Of a stretch of DNA of 54,300 bases, positions 33,459 through 44,100 are shown piece after piece. The translations under genes were made by a program, and so were the position numbers. This stretch comes from Bacteroidales bacterium. Lineage in GTDB: Bacteria; Bacteroidota; Bacteroidia; Bacteroidales; P3. Within the stretch, counting starts at the first letter, position 1. Each line of letters starts with the position of its first letter. The notes beneath the pieces were generated by a model. The model worked only from the letters and a program-made list of their open reading frames with translations. It ran no database searches and was not told the origin of the DNA. The stretch covers positions 1 to 54,300 of the forward strand of contig JAFZFU010000017.1 of NCBI GenBank assembly GCA_017555745.1. Reading direction: 5' to 3'.

Positions 33459-33842
33459 TTATTTTATTTTGCTCATAAATTTTTCGCTTTCCACAATGTA
33501 TCTTATGTGTGTTGCTTCGCCAATTTGAGCCACCTCGTCGTATGCTTTTATGTCGAAGTATAGGCGTTTGCCGTCAACCTTTGTAAGTGTTGATTGGCAG
33601 CGCACTTGCATATTCATAGGAGTTGCTTTAATGTGTTTTACATTAATTTCGATGCCCACGGTGGTGTATCCTTGAGGCAATAAATCGCCCACACTAAGGT
33701 GAGCTGTTTGCTCCATAAAGGCCACCATTGCCGGAGTGGCAAAAACGGGTAGCAATCCCGAGCCGTGGTTGGCAGCCGAATCACGTTCGCCAACAGTTTT
33801 GGTTAATGTATTTTCGATTCCTTCTTTGATATTTATTTCCAT
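33459..33842 (-). CDS. FlK-like hotdog thioesterase
   Basis: A 127-residue hotdog-fold protein: TLTKTVGERDSAANHGSG, LPVFATPAMVAFMEQTAH and the VGIEINVKHIKATP strand, followed by beta strands. The pattern resembles the fluoroacetyl-CoA thioesterase FlK family, in which Thr, Glu and His act; here Glu in FMEQTAH and the nearby His are present. It probably hydrolyses a small acyl-CoA. It is the third gene of the operon, 32 bases after yihY and 27 before the RNA methyltransferase. Confidence 0.85.
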   Translation of the reverse strand: MEINIKEGIENTLTKTVGERDSAANHGSGLLPVFATPAMVAFMEQTAHLSVGDLLPQGYTTVGIEINVKHIKATPMNMQVRCQSTLTKVDGKRLYFDIKAYDEVAQIGEATHIRYIVESEKFMSKIK

Positions 33843-33874
33843 AATATTATAATGTATGTTTTTGTTTTGTGTTA

Positions 33875-34855
33875 TTAATATTCTTCTTCTTTCATTAAAA
33901 GGTTTTGGTGTATCTTACTGTTGGCTATGCTGATGTTAAGTTCGTAGCCTATAAGCAGTATACACGCCGAGAGGTATATCCACAGCATAAAAATAATCAG
34001 TGTTCCTATGGAGCCATATAAGGCGTTGTATTTCGAAAAGTTGCTGATATAGAAGTTGAAACCACCTGTGGTCAAGAAAAACAGTATGGTGGATAGGGTG
34101 GAGCCAGCCGAAACAAACCCCAAGCGTTGTTTCTTTACGGGTGCTATGTAGTATATGCTCGAAATCAATGCCATAGTAAGTCCCACCGATATTATCCATC
34201 TGCCTACGTTGAGGGCATAGTACCAAAAGTTTTTTGTAAGGATTCCCATATCGGTAAAGTATAACATAAGTTTTTTGTAGCCCAGCATTATCGACAATAC
34301 AAAGGTGATAAGGAAATAAAGTATTATCACCAAGTATAGGCATATAAGTTTCCGTTTTAAGAAACTGCGGCTTTCTATAGTGTTTGATGAGTGGTTAAAG
34401 GCCTGAATGATAGAGTCCATACCATTAACGGACACAAACAGAGTGGCCAAAAAACCCACCGATAACAGTGTGTTGTGTTTGTGGCTGAATACCTCGTTGA
34501 TTGTTTGTATTACAGACGAATATATGTTTGTTGGGAGTATTTCTTGTAGGTTTGTGTATAGTTCTTCCAGTATTCCCTGTACGGGGAAATAGGGCAGAAG
34601 TGTAAACATAAACAGCAACATAGGAAACAACGCCATAAAGAACGAGAAACTCAGCGCTTTGGCCCGTGTGATGATAGAACCGCGCAAAAGGCTTTTGATG
34701 AAGAATTTAAGCACATCGAACAACGGTACCCCTTGAAAGCCGGGCAGCACCAACTTTCTGATGTAGTGCAAAAACGTGCGTGTAGGGCGCCAATATAGTG
34801 CCTTGCGTGCGTAATTGCGATACAATTGTTCGATGTTTATATTCTTCGGTTTCAC
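33875..34855 (-). CDS. YihY/BrkB family membrane protein
   Basis: A 326-residue inner-membrane protein with about six helices (roughly 55-300). It has family landmarks ARALSFSFFMALFPMLLF-like first helix, FSVNGMDSIIQAFNHS loop and the YGSIGTLIIFMLWIYLSACILLIGYELN last helices, given here in parts. The old name ribonuclease BN for this family is an error. Function unknown; linked to envelope integrity. It starts 11 bases after nadC. Confidence 0.88.
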   Translation of the reverse strand: MKPKNINIEQLYRNYARKALYWRPTRTFLHYIRKLVLPGFQGVPLFDVLKFFIKSLLRGSIITRAKALSFSFFMALFPMLLFMFTLLPYFPVQGILEELYTNLQEILPTNIYSSVIQTINEVFSHKHNTLLSVGFLATLFVSVNGMDSIIQAFNHSSNTIESRSFLKRKLICLYLVIILYFLITFVLSIMLGYKKLMLYFTDMGILTKNFWYYALNVGRWIISVGLTMALISSIYYIAPVKKQRLGFVSAGSTLSTILFFLTTGGFNFYISNFSKYNALYGSIGTLIIFMLWIYLSACILLIGYELNISIANSKIHQNLLMKEEEY

Positions 34856-34866
34856 TTATGTGCGAA

Positions 34867-35715
34867 TTAGTTGTAGCTTACCAAACTTATATCTAAACTT
34901 TTTATGTGGTGTGTAAGAGCCCCCACCGAAATAAAGTCGACGCCTGTTTGAGCATAGTTGCGCAATGTATCTTGCGTAATACCTCCCGAAGCTTCGGTTT
35001 CGTATTTTCCGCCAATGCGTTCAACGGCTTGTTTTAATAGTTCGGGAGTAAAGTTGTCGAGCATTATTCTGTGCACACCGCCCACTGTCATAACCTCTTC
35101 CAATTCGTCCATATTGCGAACTTCTATTTCTATTTTTAGGTCTTTTCCTTTTGCTTTTAGGTATTCGTGTGTGCGTTGTATGGCTTGCGATATGCCGCCG
35201 GCAAAGTCTATATGGTTGTCTTTTAGCATAATCATATCGTATAATCCTATACGGTGATTTGTTCCTCCACCTGTTTTAACGGCATATTTTTCCAACAAAC
35301 GCATATTTGGTGTGGTTTTTCGAGTGTCTAACAAACGAGTGTGCAACCCTTCAAGCATACCCACCATATAGTTTGTTTGTGTGGCTATACCGCTGAGGCG
35401 TTGCATAAAGTTAAGTGCAGTGCGTTCGGCAGTAAGTATCGACCCCGAAGCACCTTCCACTATCATTATAAGGTCGCCTTTTTTTATTCTGTCGCCGTCT
35501 TTCAACAGTGTGGTTACTCGTGTGTTGTGGTCAACGAGTTCAAACACGCGTTTTCCAACCTCGATACCACAAATAATGCCTTCGGCTTTTGCCACCATTT
35601 GTGCTTTGCCTTGATAGTCGGAGGGTATACAGGCCAATGTGCTATGGTCGCCATCTCCAATATCTTCGCGTAGAGCCGATAATATCAACTCGTCCAAATT
35701 TGGTATTGTCATCAT
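34867..35715 (-). CDS. nadC: Nicotinate-nucleotide pyrophosphorylase (carboxylating)
   Basis: A 282-residue protein. The N-terminal DIGDGDHSTLACIP and AKAEGIICG begin the family fold; AERTALNFMQRLSGIAT, LDTRKTTPNMRLLEKYAVKTGGG (split in two motifs) and HRIGLYDMIMLKDNH are the quinolinate/PRPP-binding signatures. EASGGIT and DFISVGALTH close the barrel. It makes nicotinate mononucleotide from quinolinate in NAD synthesis. First gene of the operon; promoter at 35741-35770. Two ATGs (35715 and 35712) are equivalent. Confidence 0.96.
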   Translation of the reverse strand: MMTIPNLDELILSALREDIGDGDHSTLACIPSDYQGKAQMVAKAEGIICGIEVGKRVFELVDHNTRVTTLLKDGDRIKKGDLIMIVEGASGSILTAERTALNFMQRLSGIATQTNYMVGMLEGLHTRLLDTRKTTPNMRLLEKYAVKTGGGTNHRIGLYDMIMLKDNHIDFAGGISQAIQRTHEYLKAKGKDLKIEIEVRNMDELEEVMTVGGVHRIMLDNFTPELLKQAVERIGGKYETEASGGITQDTLRNYAQTGVDFISVGALTHHIKSLDISLVSYN

Positions 35716-35740
35716 TGTATAAATAAAGTATTAAGTGAAA

Positions 35741-35770
35741 CAAATATACAACAGAAAAAGACCCAAACAA
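35741..35770 (-). promoter_or_regulatory. Promoter of the nadC operon
   Basis: Minus strand TTG (35770-35768), 19 bases, TATATTTG (35748-35741). Leader about 20 bases. Confidence 0.7.
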
Positions 35771-35941
35771 CGGTATTGTTGTTCACTATTGATGTTATTT
35801 TTTTATTCTCCTTTTTCTGTTTGCTCATAAATAAATGTTTTTTTCCTCATACAGAGGAATAATAAAAAATGTTCTAACTTATTGCATTACTATACATTGT
35901 ATGCCTAAAAGACATTGTATGTACGTATGCTTTATCGTGTG

Positions 35942-35972
35942 CAAAGGTAACAAATATTTTTGGTCTAACCAA
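35942..35972 (-). promoter_or_regulatory. Orphan promoter upstream of nadC
   Basis: Minus strand TTG (35972-35970), 20 bases, TACCTTTG (35949-35942). It lies 227 bases upstream of nadC's start, with the nearer promoter in between. The stretch it would transcribe (35938 to 35750) contains direct repeats of ACATTGTATG (about 35894-35922) and a TTCCTC/GAGGAA hairpin (about 35844-35862), but no ORF that I can support. Confidence 0.5.
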
Positions 35973-36070
35973 GTGTTGTACAAAAAAATACAAAACTTTT
36001 TTTGTTGATACAATATGGCTTTGCAATGGCGGGCAGCCAAAGTTTGAAACACCTACGTGTTTTTGATTTT

Positions 36071-36150
36071 CCCTGGCGAGGAAGATTGACCACCATCGCG
36101 TAGTTTATTGTACATCCTCGTGAGGAAAATTGTACATCCTCGTGAGGAAA
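36071..36150. repeat. CCTCGTGAGG palindrome cluster, locus B
   Basis: A degenerate copy at about 36072-36090 and two tandem 22-bp units (TACATCCTCGTGAGGAAAAT type, about 36109-36150). It corresponds to locus A at 14587-14669 and, as there, lies about 100 bases before a composite palindrome repeat. Confidence 0.65.
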
Positions 36151-36239
36151 AATATATGTTATAGCAATACTTTTATATGCCTATATAATATGTTGTAATA
36201 TAATGGTATAGTGATTTAATGTTTTACCCTCTCAAAAAC

Positions 36240-36274
36240 ACCCGGGTTTCATTCTTTTGATGGTATATCATCAA
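36240..36274 (+). repeat. Composite palindrome repeat, locus 3
   Basis: ACCCGGGT (36240-36247), 9 bases, TTGATGGTATATCATCAA (36257-36274). Compared with the other copies, G/C changes in one arm are matched in the other (GACGG/CGTC versus GATGG/CATC), which keeps the palindrome. Confidence 0.75.
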
Positions 36275-36365
36275 TCTGCTGACAATAGGGTCTTATTCTC
36301 GCGACACCCTACCGTCAAATTTTCCTTGTTATTTCATTGTTGCAATAGGACAATAATGGAAAGAG

Positions 36366-36397
36366 TTTTGTCGATTTGAAAAAAAAATGTATCTTTG
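36366..36397 (+). promoter_or_regulatory. Promoter of the 178-residue secreted protein
   Basis: TTTTG (36366-36370), 19 bases, TATCTTTG (36390-36397). Leader of about 63 bases. Confidence 0.75.
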
Positions 36398-36463
36398 CAA
36401 GGTATATTATATACTATATGTATATGTAAATAAGTGATAATTAATAAAATAAAAGGATAAAAT

Positions 36464-37000
36464 ATGAATATGAGTAAAGTAGTATCGGCATTGATGCTGA
36501 TGGTATTTGTGTTAGGAGTCAACGCTCAAACAATGGAGGGAACCAAATTTACAACCCCCGATTACGAATTTACAACTCCCGAAAGTTGTGAGCCTTACAA
36601 CCACAATATTATGGAATGTGTAAATTGGTTGGAAAATGTGTCGCCCAATATATTTGAAGAAGAGCAGGCAAGAGCCAAAAAGTTTCTTGTTGATTGGGCT
36701 ACCCTAAGCGATGATGTGTCGATAGTTATGGACGAAAAGATAGTTACTTTTATTAAATCTTCGCCCGATATGCTTACGTATTACATTGGCGGTTGGGTAA
36801 AGAAAGCCTTGACAACAAATAATAAACTATTTAAAAGCGACTATGCTTATGCCGGTTTGCAAAGTGTTATGAACTACTACAAACGCTATAATAAATTGGT
36901 GAAAACCGATTTTAATATCGAACAGTTGATAAAGAAGGAAACAGAAGGCGGATTGCTTATTCAACTGCAAAAAGATATGATAAAATACGACTTTAAGTAA
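36464..37000 (+). CDS. Secreted protein of unknown function
   Basis: A 178-residue protein with a signal peptide (about 1-23, MLMVFVLGVNAQ end). The mature part is mostly helical and charged, with CVNWLENVSPNIFEEEQARAK, an ITFIK-like core helix and YYIGGWVKKAL, and ends YDFK. Cys pairs near 43 and 52 could form a disulfide. No domain recognised. Its own promoter is strong. The RsmI-like gene starts 58 bases downstream and may be on the same transcript. Confidence 0.78.
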   Translation: MNMSKVVSALMLMVFVLGVNAQTMEGTKFTTPDYEFTTPESCEPYNHNIMECVNWLENVSPNIFEEEQARAKKFLVDWATLSDDVSIVMDEKIVTFIKSSPDMLTYYIGGWVKKALTTNNKLFKSDYAYAGLQSVMNYYKRYNKLVKTDFNIEQLIKKETEGGLLIQLQKDMIKYDFK

Positions 37001-37058
37001 AAAGTGGTATATGTTTGAAATATAGAAGATAATCGGTAAAATAAATATCGTTTACAAA

Positions 37059-37796
37059 ATGGATATGGAAAGCCAATTGAAAGGAGAACAGACCCGTGGT
37101 AAGTTGATATTGTTTCCTGTAAGCATAGGCAACGAAAATCTTGCAACGTCGTTGCCTGCATATAACAGCGAATTATTAAATACTTGCAACACCTTTATAG
37201 TGGAGGAGTTGCGTACAGCACGTAGGTTTTTGAAAAAAGCCGGTTATGTGCATTCCATCGACGATACCGAGTTTTATCTTCTCAACGAGCATACTCAGGA
37301 AGTGGATATTGCCAATTATTTAGATGCCATAGATAAGGGGCATAATATAGGATTGTTGTCAGAAGCAGGATTGCCTTGCATAGCCGATCCGGGTAGCAAA
37401 ATAGTGAGGATTGCTCATCGAAAAAATATTGATACTGTTCCACTTGTGGGGCCATCCTCGTTGATGATGGCATTGATGGCATCGGGCTTTAACGGGCAAA
37501 ATTTCAGTTTTGTGGGATATTTGCCCATCGATAAAAACGAACGAATAAAAGCCATCAAAAAGATGGAAGAGAGGGTGTTTAAAGAAAATCAAACACAGAT
37601 ATTCATCGAAGCACCTTATCGCAACAATCAGCTGTTGCAAACATTGGCTGATACCTGTTCGGGCAACACATTGGTGTGTGTGGCTTGCGATATTAGTTTA
37701 AACACTCAGTATATCAAGACTATGCCTGCCAAAAAATGGAAATCGTGCAACGAAAGCTTTCATAAGCGAAACACTGTTTTTTTGATTTATAAATAG
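37059..37796 (+). CDS. RsmI-like SAM methyltransferase
   Basis: A 245-residue protein of the tetrapyrrole/RsmI methylase fold. It has LILFPVSIGNENLA (in place of the PIGNLxD of RsmI), IGLLSEAGLPCIADPGSKIV (about 110-128), LVGPSSLMMALMASGF, and FSFVGYLPIDKNER. RsmI itself 2'-O-methylates C1402 of 16S rRNA. This protein belongs to the divergent Bacteroidota branch in which the first motif is altered and the C-terminal domain is reduced, so the exact substrate is uncertain. Confidence 0.85.
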   Translation: MDMESQLKGEQTRGKLILFPVSIGNENLATSLPAYNSELLNTCNTFIVEELRTARRFLKKAGYVHSIDDTEFYLLNEHTQEVDIANYLDAIDKGHNIGLLSEAGLPCIADPGSKIVRIAHRKNIDTVPLVGPSSLMMALMASGFNGQNFSFVGYLPIDKNERIKAIKKMEERVFKENQTQIFIEAPYRNNQLLQTLADTCSGNTLVCVACDISLNTQYIKTMPAKKWKSCNESFHKRNTVFLIYK

Positions 37797-37870
37797 TAGT
37801 CTCGGTGCAATAGACCGAAAAGTGTGTAATACACTCAAGATAAATTTGGATATATAGAAAACGTAGATAA

Positions 37871-38980
37871 ATGGGTAGCGAAAATAGAGAAATATATTGG
37901 ATTGCATTAAGTATGGTGCCGGGTATAGGGTGTAAAACAGCGCATCAGTTGCTGGAGGTGTTTGAAGAGCCTGAAAACCTCTTTATTGAAACACGCAAGG
38001 GGTTGGAGACTGTATTTGGCAAACGAACAAACATAATAGACGCCATATTGTCGAAGTCGATGTTTGCCGAAGCTGAAAAAGAGATAAAGTATGCTTCTAT
38101 AAATAATGTAAAGATATTGACATATAACAGTCCGGAATATCCACAAAGGCTTAAACGTGCCGAATGTAGCGATAATCCTATTGTGTTGTATTACAGAGGA
38201 ACAGCCAATCTTAATTCTCAAAAGATAATAAGTATAGTGGGTACACGCAAGGCTACCGATTATGGCCGCCGAGTGGTAGAGGAACTCATTGCCGATGTTA
38301 AAAACGAAAATGTAATGATAGTCAGTGGTTTGGCTTATGGTGTGGATACTCTTGCCCATCGTATGGCATTACAAAATGGTTTACCTACGGTGGGAGTGTT
38401 GGGCCACGGTTTGGATATGATTTACCCCAATGAGAACGTAAGTCTTGCCCGCGAGATGTTGGGTAACGGAGGTTTGCTTACCGAATATATGACAGGCACA
38501 AAGATAGACCCACACAATTTTCCATCACGTAATAGGATAATAGCGGCTTTGTCGGACGCTGTGGTGGTGATAGAGGCAGCCAAAAAAGGTGGAGCTCTTA
38601 TTACCGCCGAAGTGGCCGGAAGCTACAACAGAGATGTATTTGCAGTGCCGGGCAAAGTCTGCGACCAATATTCGGAGGGTTGTAACAACTTAATAAAAAA
38701 TAATAAGGCACACTTAATGCAATCGGCACAAGATTTGTTTTATATAATGGGGTGGAAGAAGAATGGCAAACGCGAGAGTGTGCAAACTTCGATGTTTGTA
38801 GAGCTGACACCCGAACAAAAGATAATATACGATTTGTTGTTGCAAAATAGAGAGCTTACATTAGACGAAATTTCGCTAAAATGTGAGTTATCTTTGCCAA
38901 AAATAGCATCAATATTGCTTACTTTGGAGCTAAAAAATATAATAAAATGCCTTCCCGGTAAAATGTATAAGATAATGTAA
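37871..38980 (+). CDS. dprA: DNA processing protein DprA
   Basis: A 369-residue protein. An N-terminal helix-hairpin-helix-like region (about 5-70, SMVPGIGCKTAHQLL) is followed by the Rossmann fold (about 110-310) with SIVGTRKATDYGRR, VSGLAYGVDTLAHR, LGHGLDMIYP, FPSRNRIIAAL and EAAKKGGALITAEVAG-like motifs. A C-terminal winged helix (about 310-369) ends it. DprA loads RecA on incoming single-stranded DNA in natural transformation. It is 74 bases after the RsmI-like gene. Confidence 0.95.
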   Translation: MGSENREIYWIALSMVPGIGCKTAHQLLEVFEEPENLFIETRKGLETVFGKRTNIIDAILSKSMFAEAEKEIKYASINNVKILTYNSPEYPQRLKRAECSDNPIVLYYRGTANLNSQKIISIVGTRKATDYGRRVVEELIADVKNENVMIVSGLAYGVDTLAHRMALQNGLPTVGVLGHGLDMIYPNENVSLAREMLGNGGLLTEYMTGTKIDPHNFPSRNRIIAALSDAVVVIEAAKKGGALITAEVAGSYNRDVFAVPGKVCDQYSEGCNNLIKNNKAHLMQSAQDLFYIMGWKKNGKRESVQTSMFVELTPEQKIIYDLLLQNRELTLDEISLKCELSLPKIASILLTLELKNIIKCLPGKMYKIM

Positions 38981-39067
38981 ATAAATAATATAAACAAAAG
39001 GTGTGGATTTTTTTTTAGAAAATGCTTTCACGAATCAAAATAATATCGTAAATTCGCAGATTATTAG

Positions 39068-40609
<1,542 letters not shown>

Positions 40610-40614
40610 ATAAG

Positions 40615-40851
40615 ATGAAGGTAAAGATAATAAAACCCGATGCAAATGTGTATGAAGGCGATGTGTCGTTGATACAGTTGCCGGGTGTAGATGGTTTGTT
40701 TGAGATATTAAATAACCACGCTCCTATAATATCGGCTTTGCAAAAAGGTAAGATACGTGTACTAGACAGCGAAAATCGAACAATATACTTTGAAATTAAT
40801 TCGGGTGTGGTGAAAGGTGAAAAAAACGATATTTTGATATTGGTACAATAG
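40615..40851 (+). CDS. atpC: F-type ATP synthase subunit epsilon, short form
   Basis: A 78-residue protein: KVKIIKPDANVYEGDVSLIQLPG then GLFEILNNHAPIISALQKGKIRV, the N-terminal beta-sandwich of epsilon. The C-terminal helical hairpin, which in other bacteria inhibits ATP hydrolysis, is absent, as in other Bacteroidota. It starts 5 bases after atpD and is followed by a strong terminator. Confidence 0.93.
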   Translation: MKVKIIKPDANVYEGDVSLIQLPGVDGLFEILNNHAPIISALQKGKIRVLDSENRTIYFEINSGVVKGEKNDILILVQ

Positions 40852-40859
40852 ATATTCTT

Positions 40860-40892
40860 AAGCCTCGGGTAAACGACCTGAGGCTTTTCTTT
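40860..40892 (+). terminator. Terminator of atpDC
   Basis: AAGCCTCGGGT (40860-40870) pairs with ACCTGAGGCTT (40876-40886) with one mismatch, followed by TTCTTTC. Confidence 0.88.
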
Positions 40893-41108
40893 CATTTTGG
40901 GGAATAATAGGTTCTTGTGGTTAAATAGATAATGATTGCAAGGTGTTAAAACTATGTCTCTGTCTTTGCTTGCTTATTTACTATCACAATATGTAAAAGC
41001 ATAGGGTGAGTGCTTATTTGTGATGCAATTTTTGGAAGGCTTTTGAACAATAAAAATGTCATAGTTAAGTTATACATAAGTTATACATTGGTAATAGAAA
41101 AATAGAAA

Positions 41109-44100
41109 ATGGAGATGATAAAGAAATTGATATATTTGCTGTTGTTGTTGACTGTATTTGACGTGGCTTATTGTCAGGATTTAGATGAAGAAATAGGAGA
41201 GGGAACGACATTTGAATATAATAAGCATTATCCTCGAGTAAATGTGGTGCCGTATGACAATGATAGGGTTGCAAAGGCATTGAAATACAAAGAATCGTCG
41301 GCATACAAGAGTTTGAATGGAAGTTGGGCATTTGTATTAAAGAAAGGAGAGGTGTTAGGAAGACAAGATGTCAATATCGATAGTATGAACATCGGGGCGT
41401 GGTCTGCGATAAATGTGCCGGGTAGATGGGAAACTAATGGTAATAAGGTAAAGGCATTGCCTCTTAAAAATATGCTTAGCGTGCAATCTGTGGAAAATCC
41501 CGTTGGTTTGTATTTCAAAGAAATAGAGATAGGAGAGGAGTGGAAAAATCAAATATGTTATTTGTATATAGGTGCAGCTCGCGGTGCATATACCGTATGG
41601 ATAAATGGTAAATATGTGGGTTATAGCGAAGATAGCAAAACACCATCGGAATTTGATATTACGCCGTATCTTGTTTGGGATAAGAAGGGGCTAAAGAAGA
41701 ATAATATATTGATACAATTACAAAGTGTCAGCAATGGTTCGTTGTTAGAATCAAAGATACCATTGTCGCTTACCGGTATAGAGCGAGATGTGGCTTTGTA
41801 TGCCAAACCGATATGCAATATATCAGATTATTCGGTAGAGTGTGACTATATACAGGCTACCGGTGCCGGTAAAATAGAAATGACCGTAAGTCTCGAAAAT
41901 CATAAGAAGAAAGGTGAATATTATGTAGAGGTAATGGTTCTTAACGATAAGGGTAAAGAGGTAGATAGAATGGGGAAGTGGGCAGAGTTTGAAAAACGTT
42001 TTGCTACTGATGTCAATTTTGCTCGAACATTGCCAAAAGTGGAACCTTGGGACGAGTATAATCCCAATCTTTATACGATTATCATTCGTTTGAAGAATAA
42101 GAATATGGAAACAGAGGAAATGATGGCTGCAAAGGTTGGTTTCCGTAATATAGACTACTCTAAAGGAATACTTGTGATAAATGGCAATAAGGTAAAGATT
42201 AGAGGTGTTGTATATTCTGATTACACTGCTATGATGGGCGGTTTTTCGGAGAAAAATATGAGAGCAGAATTGCAAATGATGAAAGATAATAACATCAATG
42301 CAGTGAGGATTGTATATTTTCCCGTTCATCCTATTTTTTACGATTTGTGCGACGAATATGGTATATATGTGTTCAACGAGGCCAATATTCAACCCTATCA
42401 TTTTGATAGGACATTGTCTACCAACAAAGATTATTCGTCGGCATTTATCGGCAGGGTTAGGAATATGTATGAACGAGACAAAAATCACCCCTCTATAGTG
42501 GCTTGGTCGCTTGGCGATGCCAATGAGAATGGAATATGTTTCGAAGATGCATATGTGTTCTTGCGCCAAAAAGACAAAGTGCGTCCGATAGTATTTAATG
42601 GAACTGAAACCGGAACAAACACAGACTTTGTGTTTACAAAATATAAAACAATGGACGATATGTTTGCCTTTATCCAAAAAAGACAATTACAGTCGTTGAT
42701 AATGAGTGAATATGGTAGTACTCAAGGAAACTCGTTTGGTGGTAAAACACAAGAAATGTGGAAGCAGATACGTCAAAATGATATATTGCAAGGTGGTTTT
42801 ATAGCCTATTGGAATGATATGGAGATATATGATGCCAACAAGGGTGAAGATGTAAAAATACAAGGTATTATAGATTCCAAAGGCGTGGCAAAACCTTATT
42901 TGTCGGAGATTAAAAAACTACACGGTTTTATTGAAATAGAATATGTAGACAAGCGTAAGGGACGATTTAAGGTAAAGAATAACCACGAGTATAAGACATT
43001 GAAAGACTTTAGAATGGAGTATATGATATATTCTAATTTGAAACCTACTGTGGTGTCGGGCGATATACCATTGACTACCAAGTCGGGCGAATCGACCGAT
43101 TTTGAGTTGCAAATACCACAACTTAAAGCTTATGCAGGCGAAGAATATTTTATACGATTCTCGTTGAAGGAACGAAACAACACCAAAGTACGTAAGCGTG
43201 GATATGAATACGACTTTGTGGAATTTGGTTTGACTATGCCTACATTTAGAAAACAAGAACTTAAACCATACGAAAAAACAGAACTGCAAATGCAGGAACA
43301 AAATGCAGTAGAAAAGGTTGATGCCATAGAGGTTGAAGAATTGAATATTAAAAATATAAACAATATACTTCAAGTGTTTAATGAAGGTATGTCATTTGAA
43401 TTTGATATCAATACCGGTGAAATAATATCGCTTAAATATGATGGTAGAAATGTATTCGAATCCTCGCCCAAGATGAATTTTGGAAAACGATATACACCCA
43501 ACGAAATAGCAAATAAAAATCTATCTCCACATTGGGAGAATATAGGCTTAAACAACCTTACAAGAGTGTTGCAAGGCGTTACATACAAGCAGAATGATAA
43601 ATATACCGTGAATATTGATGTGGTGACCGGTTATCAGAATTATCAAGGAGTCAAATTATTTGATGTTATGCAAACAATAGTGGTATATTGTACCGGCGAT
43701 GTATTGATAGACAATGAGGTTGTGGTAACAGATCTTGTGCGAAACATTCCTCGAGTAGGTATGGCATTTGAGTTGTCTAAGGCGTTTTCGGATGTGCAAT
43801 GGTTTGGTTATGATTCTGAAACCTATACCGACCGCAAGCGTGGTGGAAAGATGGGTACACATAAAGCGAAGTTGTCTGATATGGTGGATTTATACGAGCC
43901 AAAACAGTCGAGTGGTAATCGCACCGATACCAGATGGATGAGTGTAGGAGGCGAAAATATTGGAATATTTTTCGATGCCATAGATAGTACTTTTGATTTT
44001 AGTATTTCGTTAGATGATAAAGCTAATAATTCTGGTAATTATATAGTTAATTTAGATTATAAAAACGTTGGTGTGGGAAATGGCGAAGCATTACCTATAG

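Noticed and set aside
33875..34855. Ribonuclease BN annotation of the YihY/BrkB protein
   Set aside because: The name is a known misassignment; the sequence is a multi-pass membrane protein without nuclease motifs.
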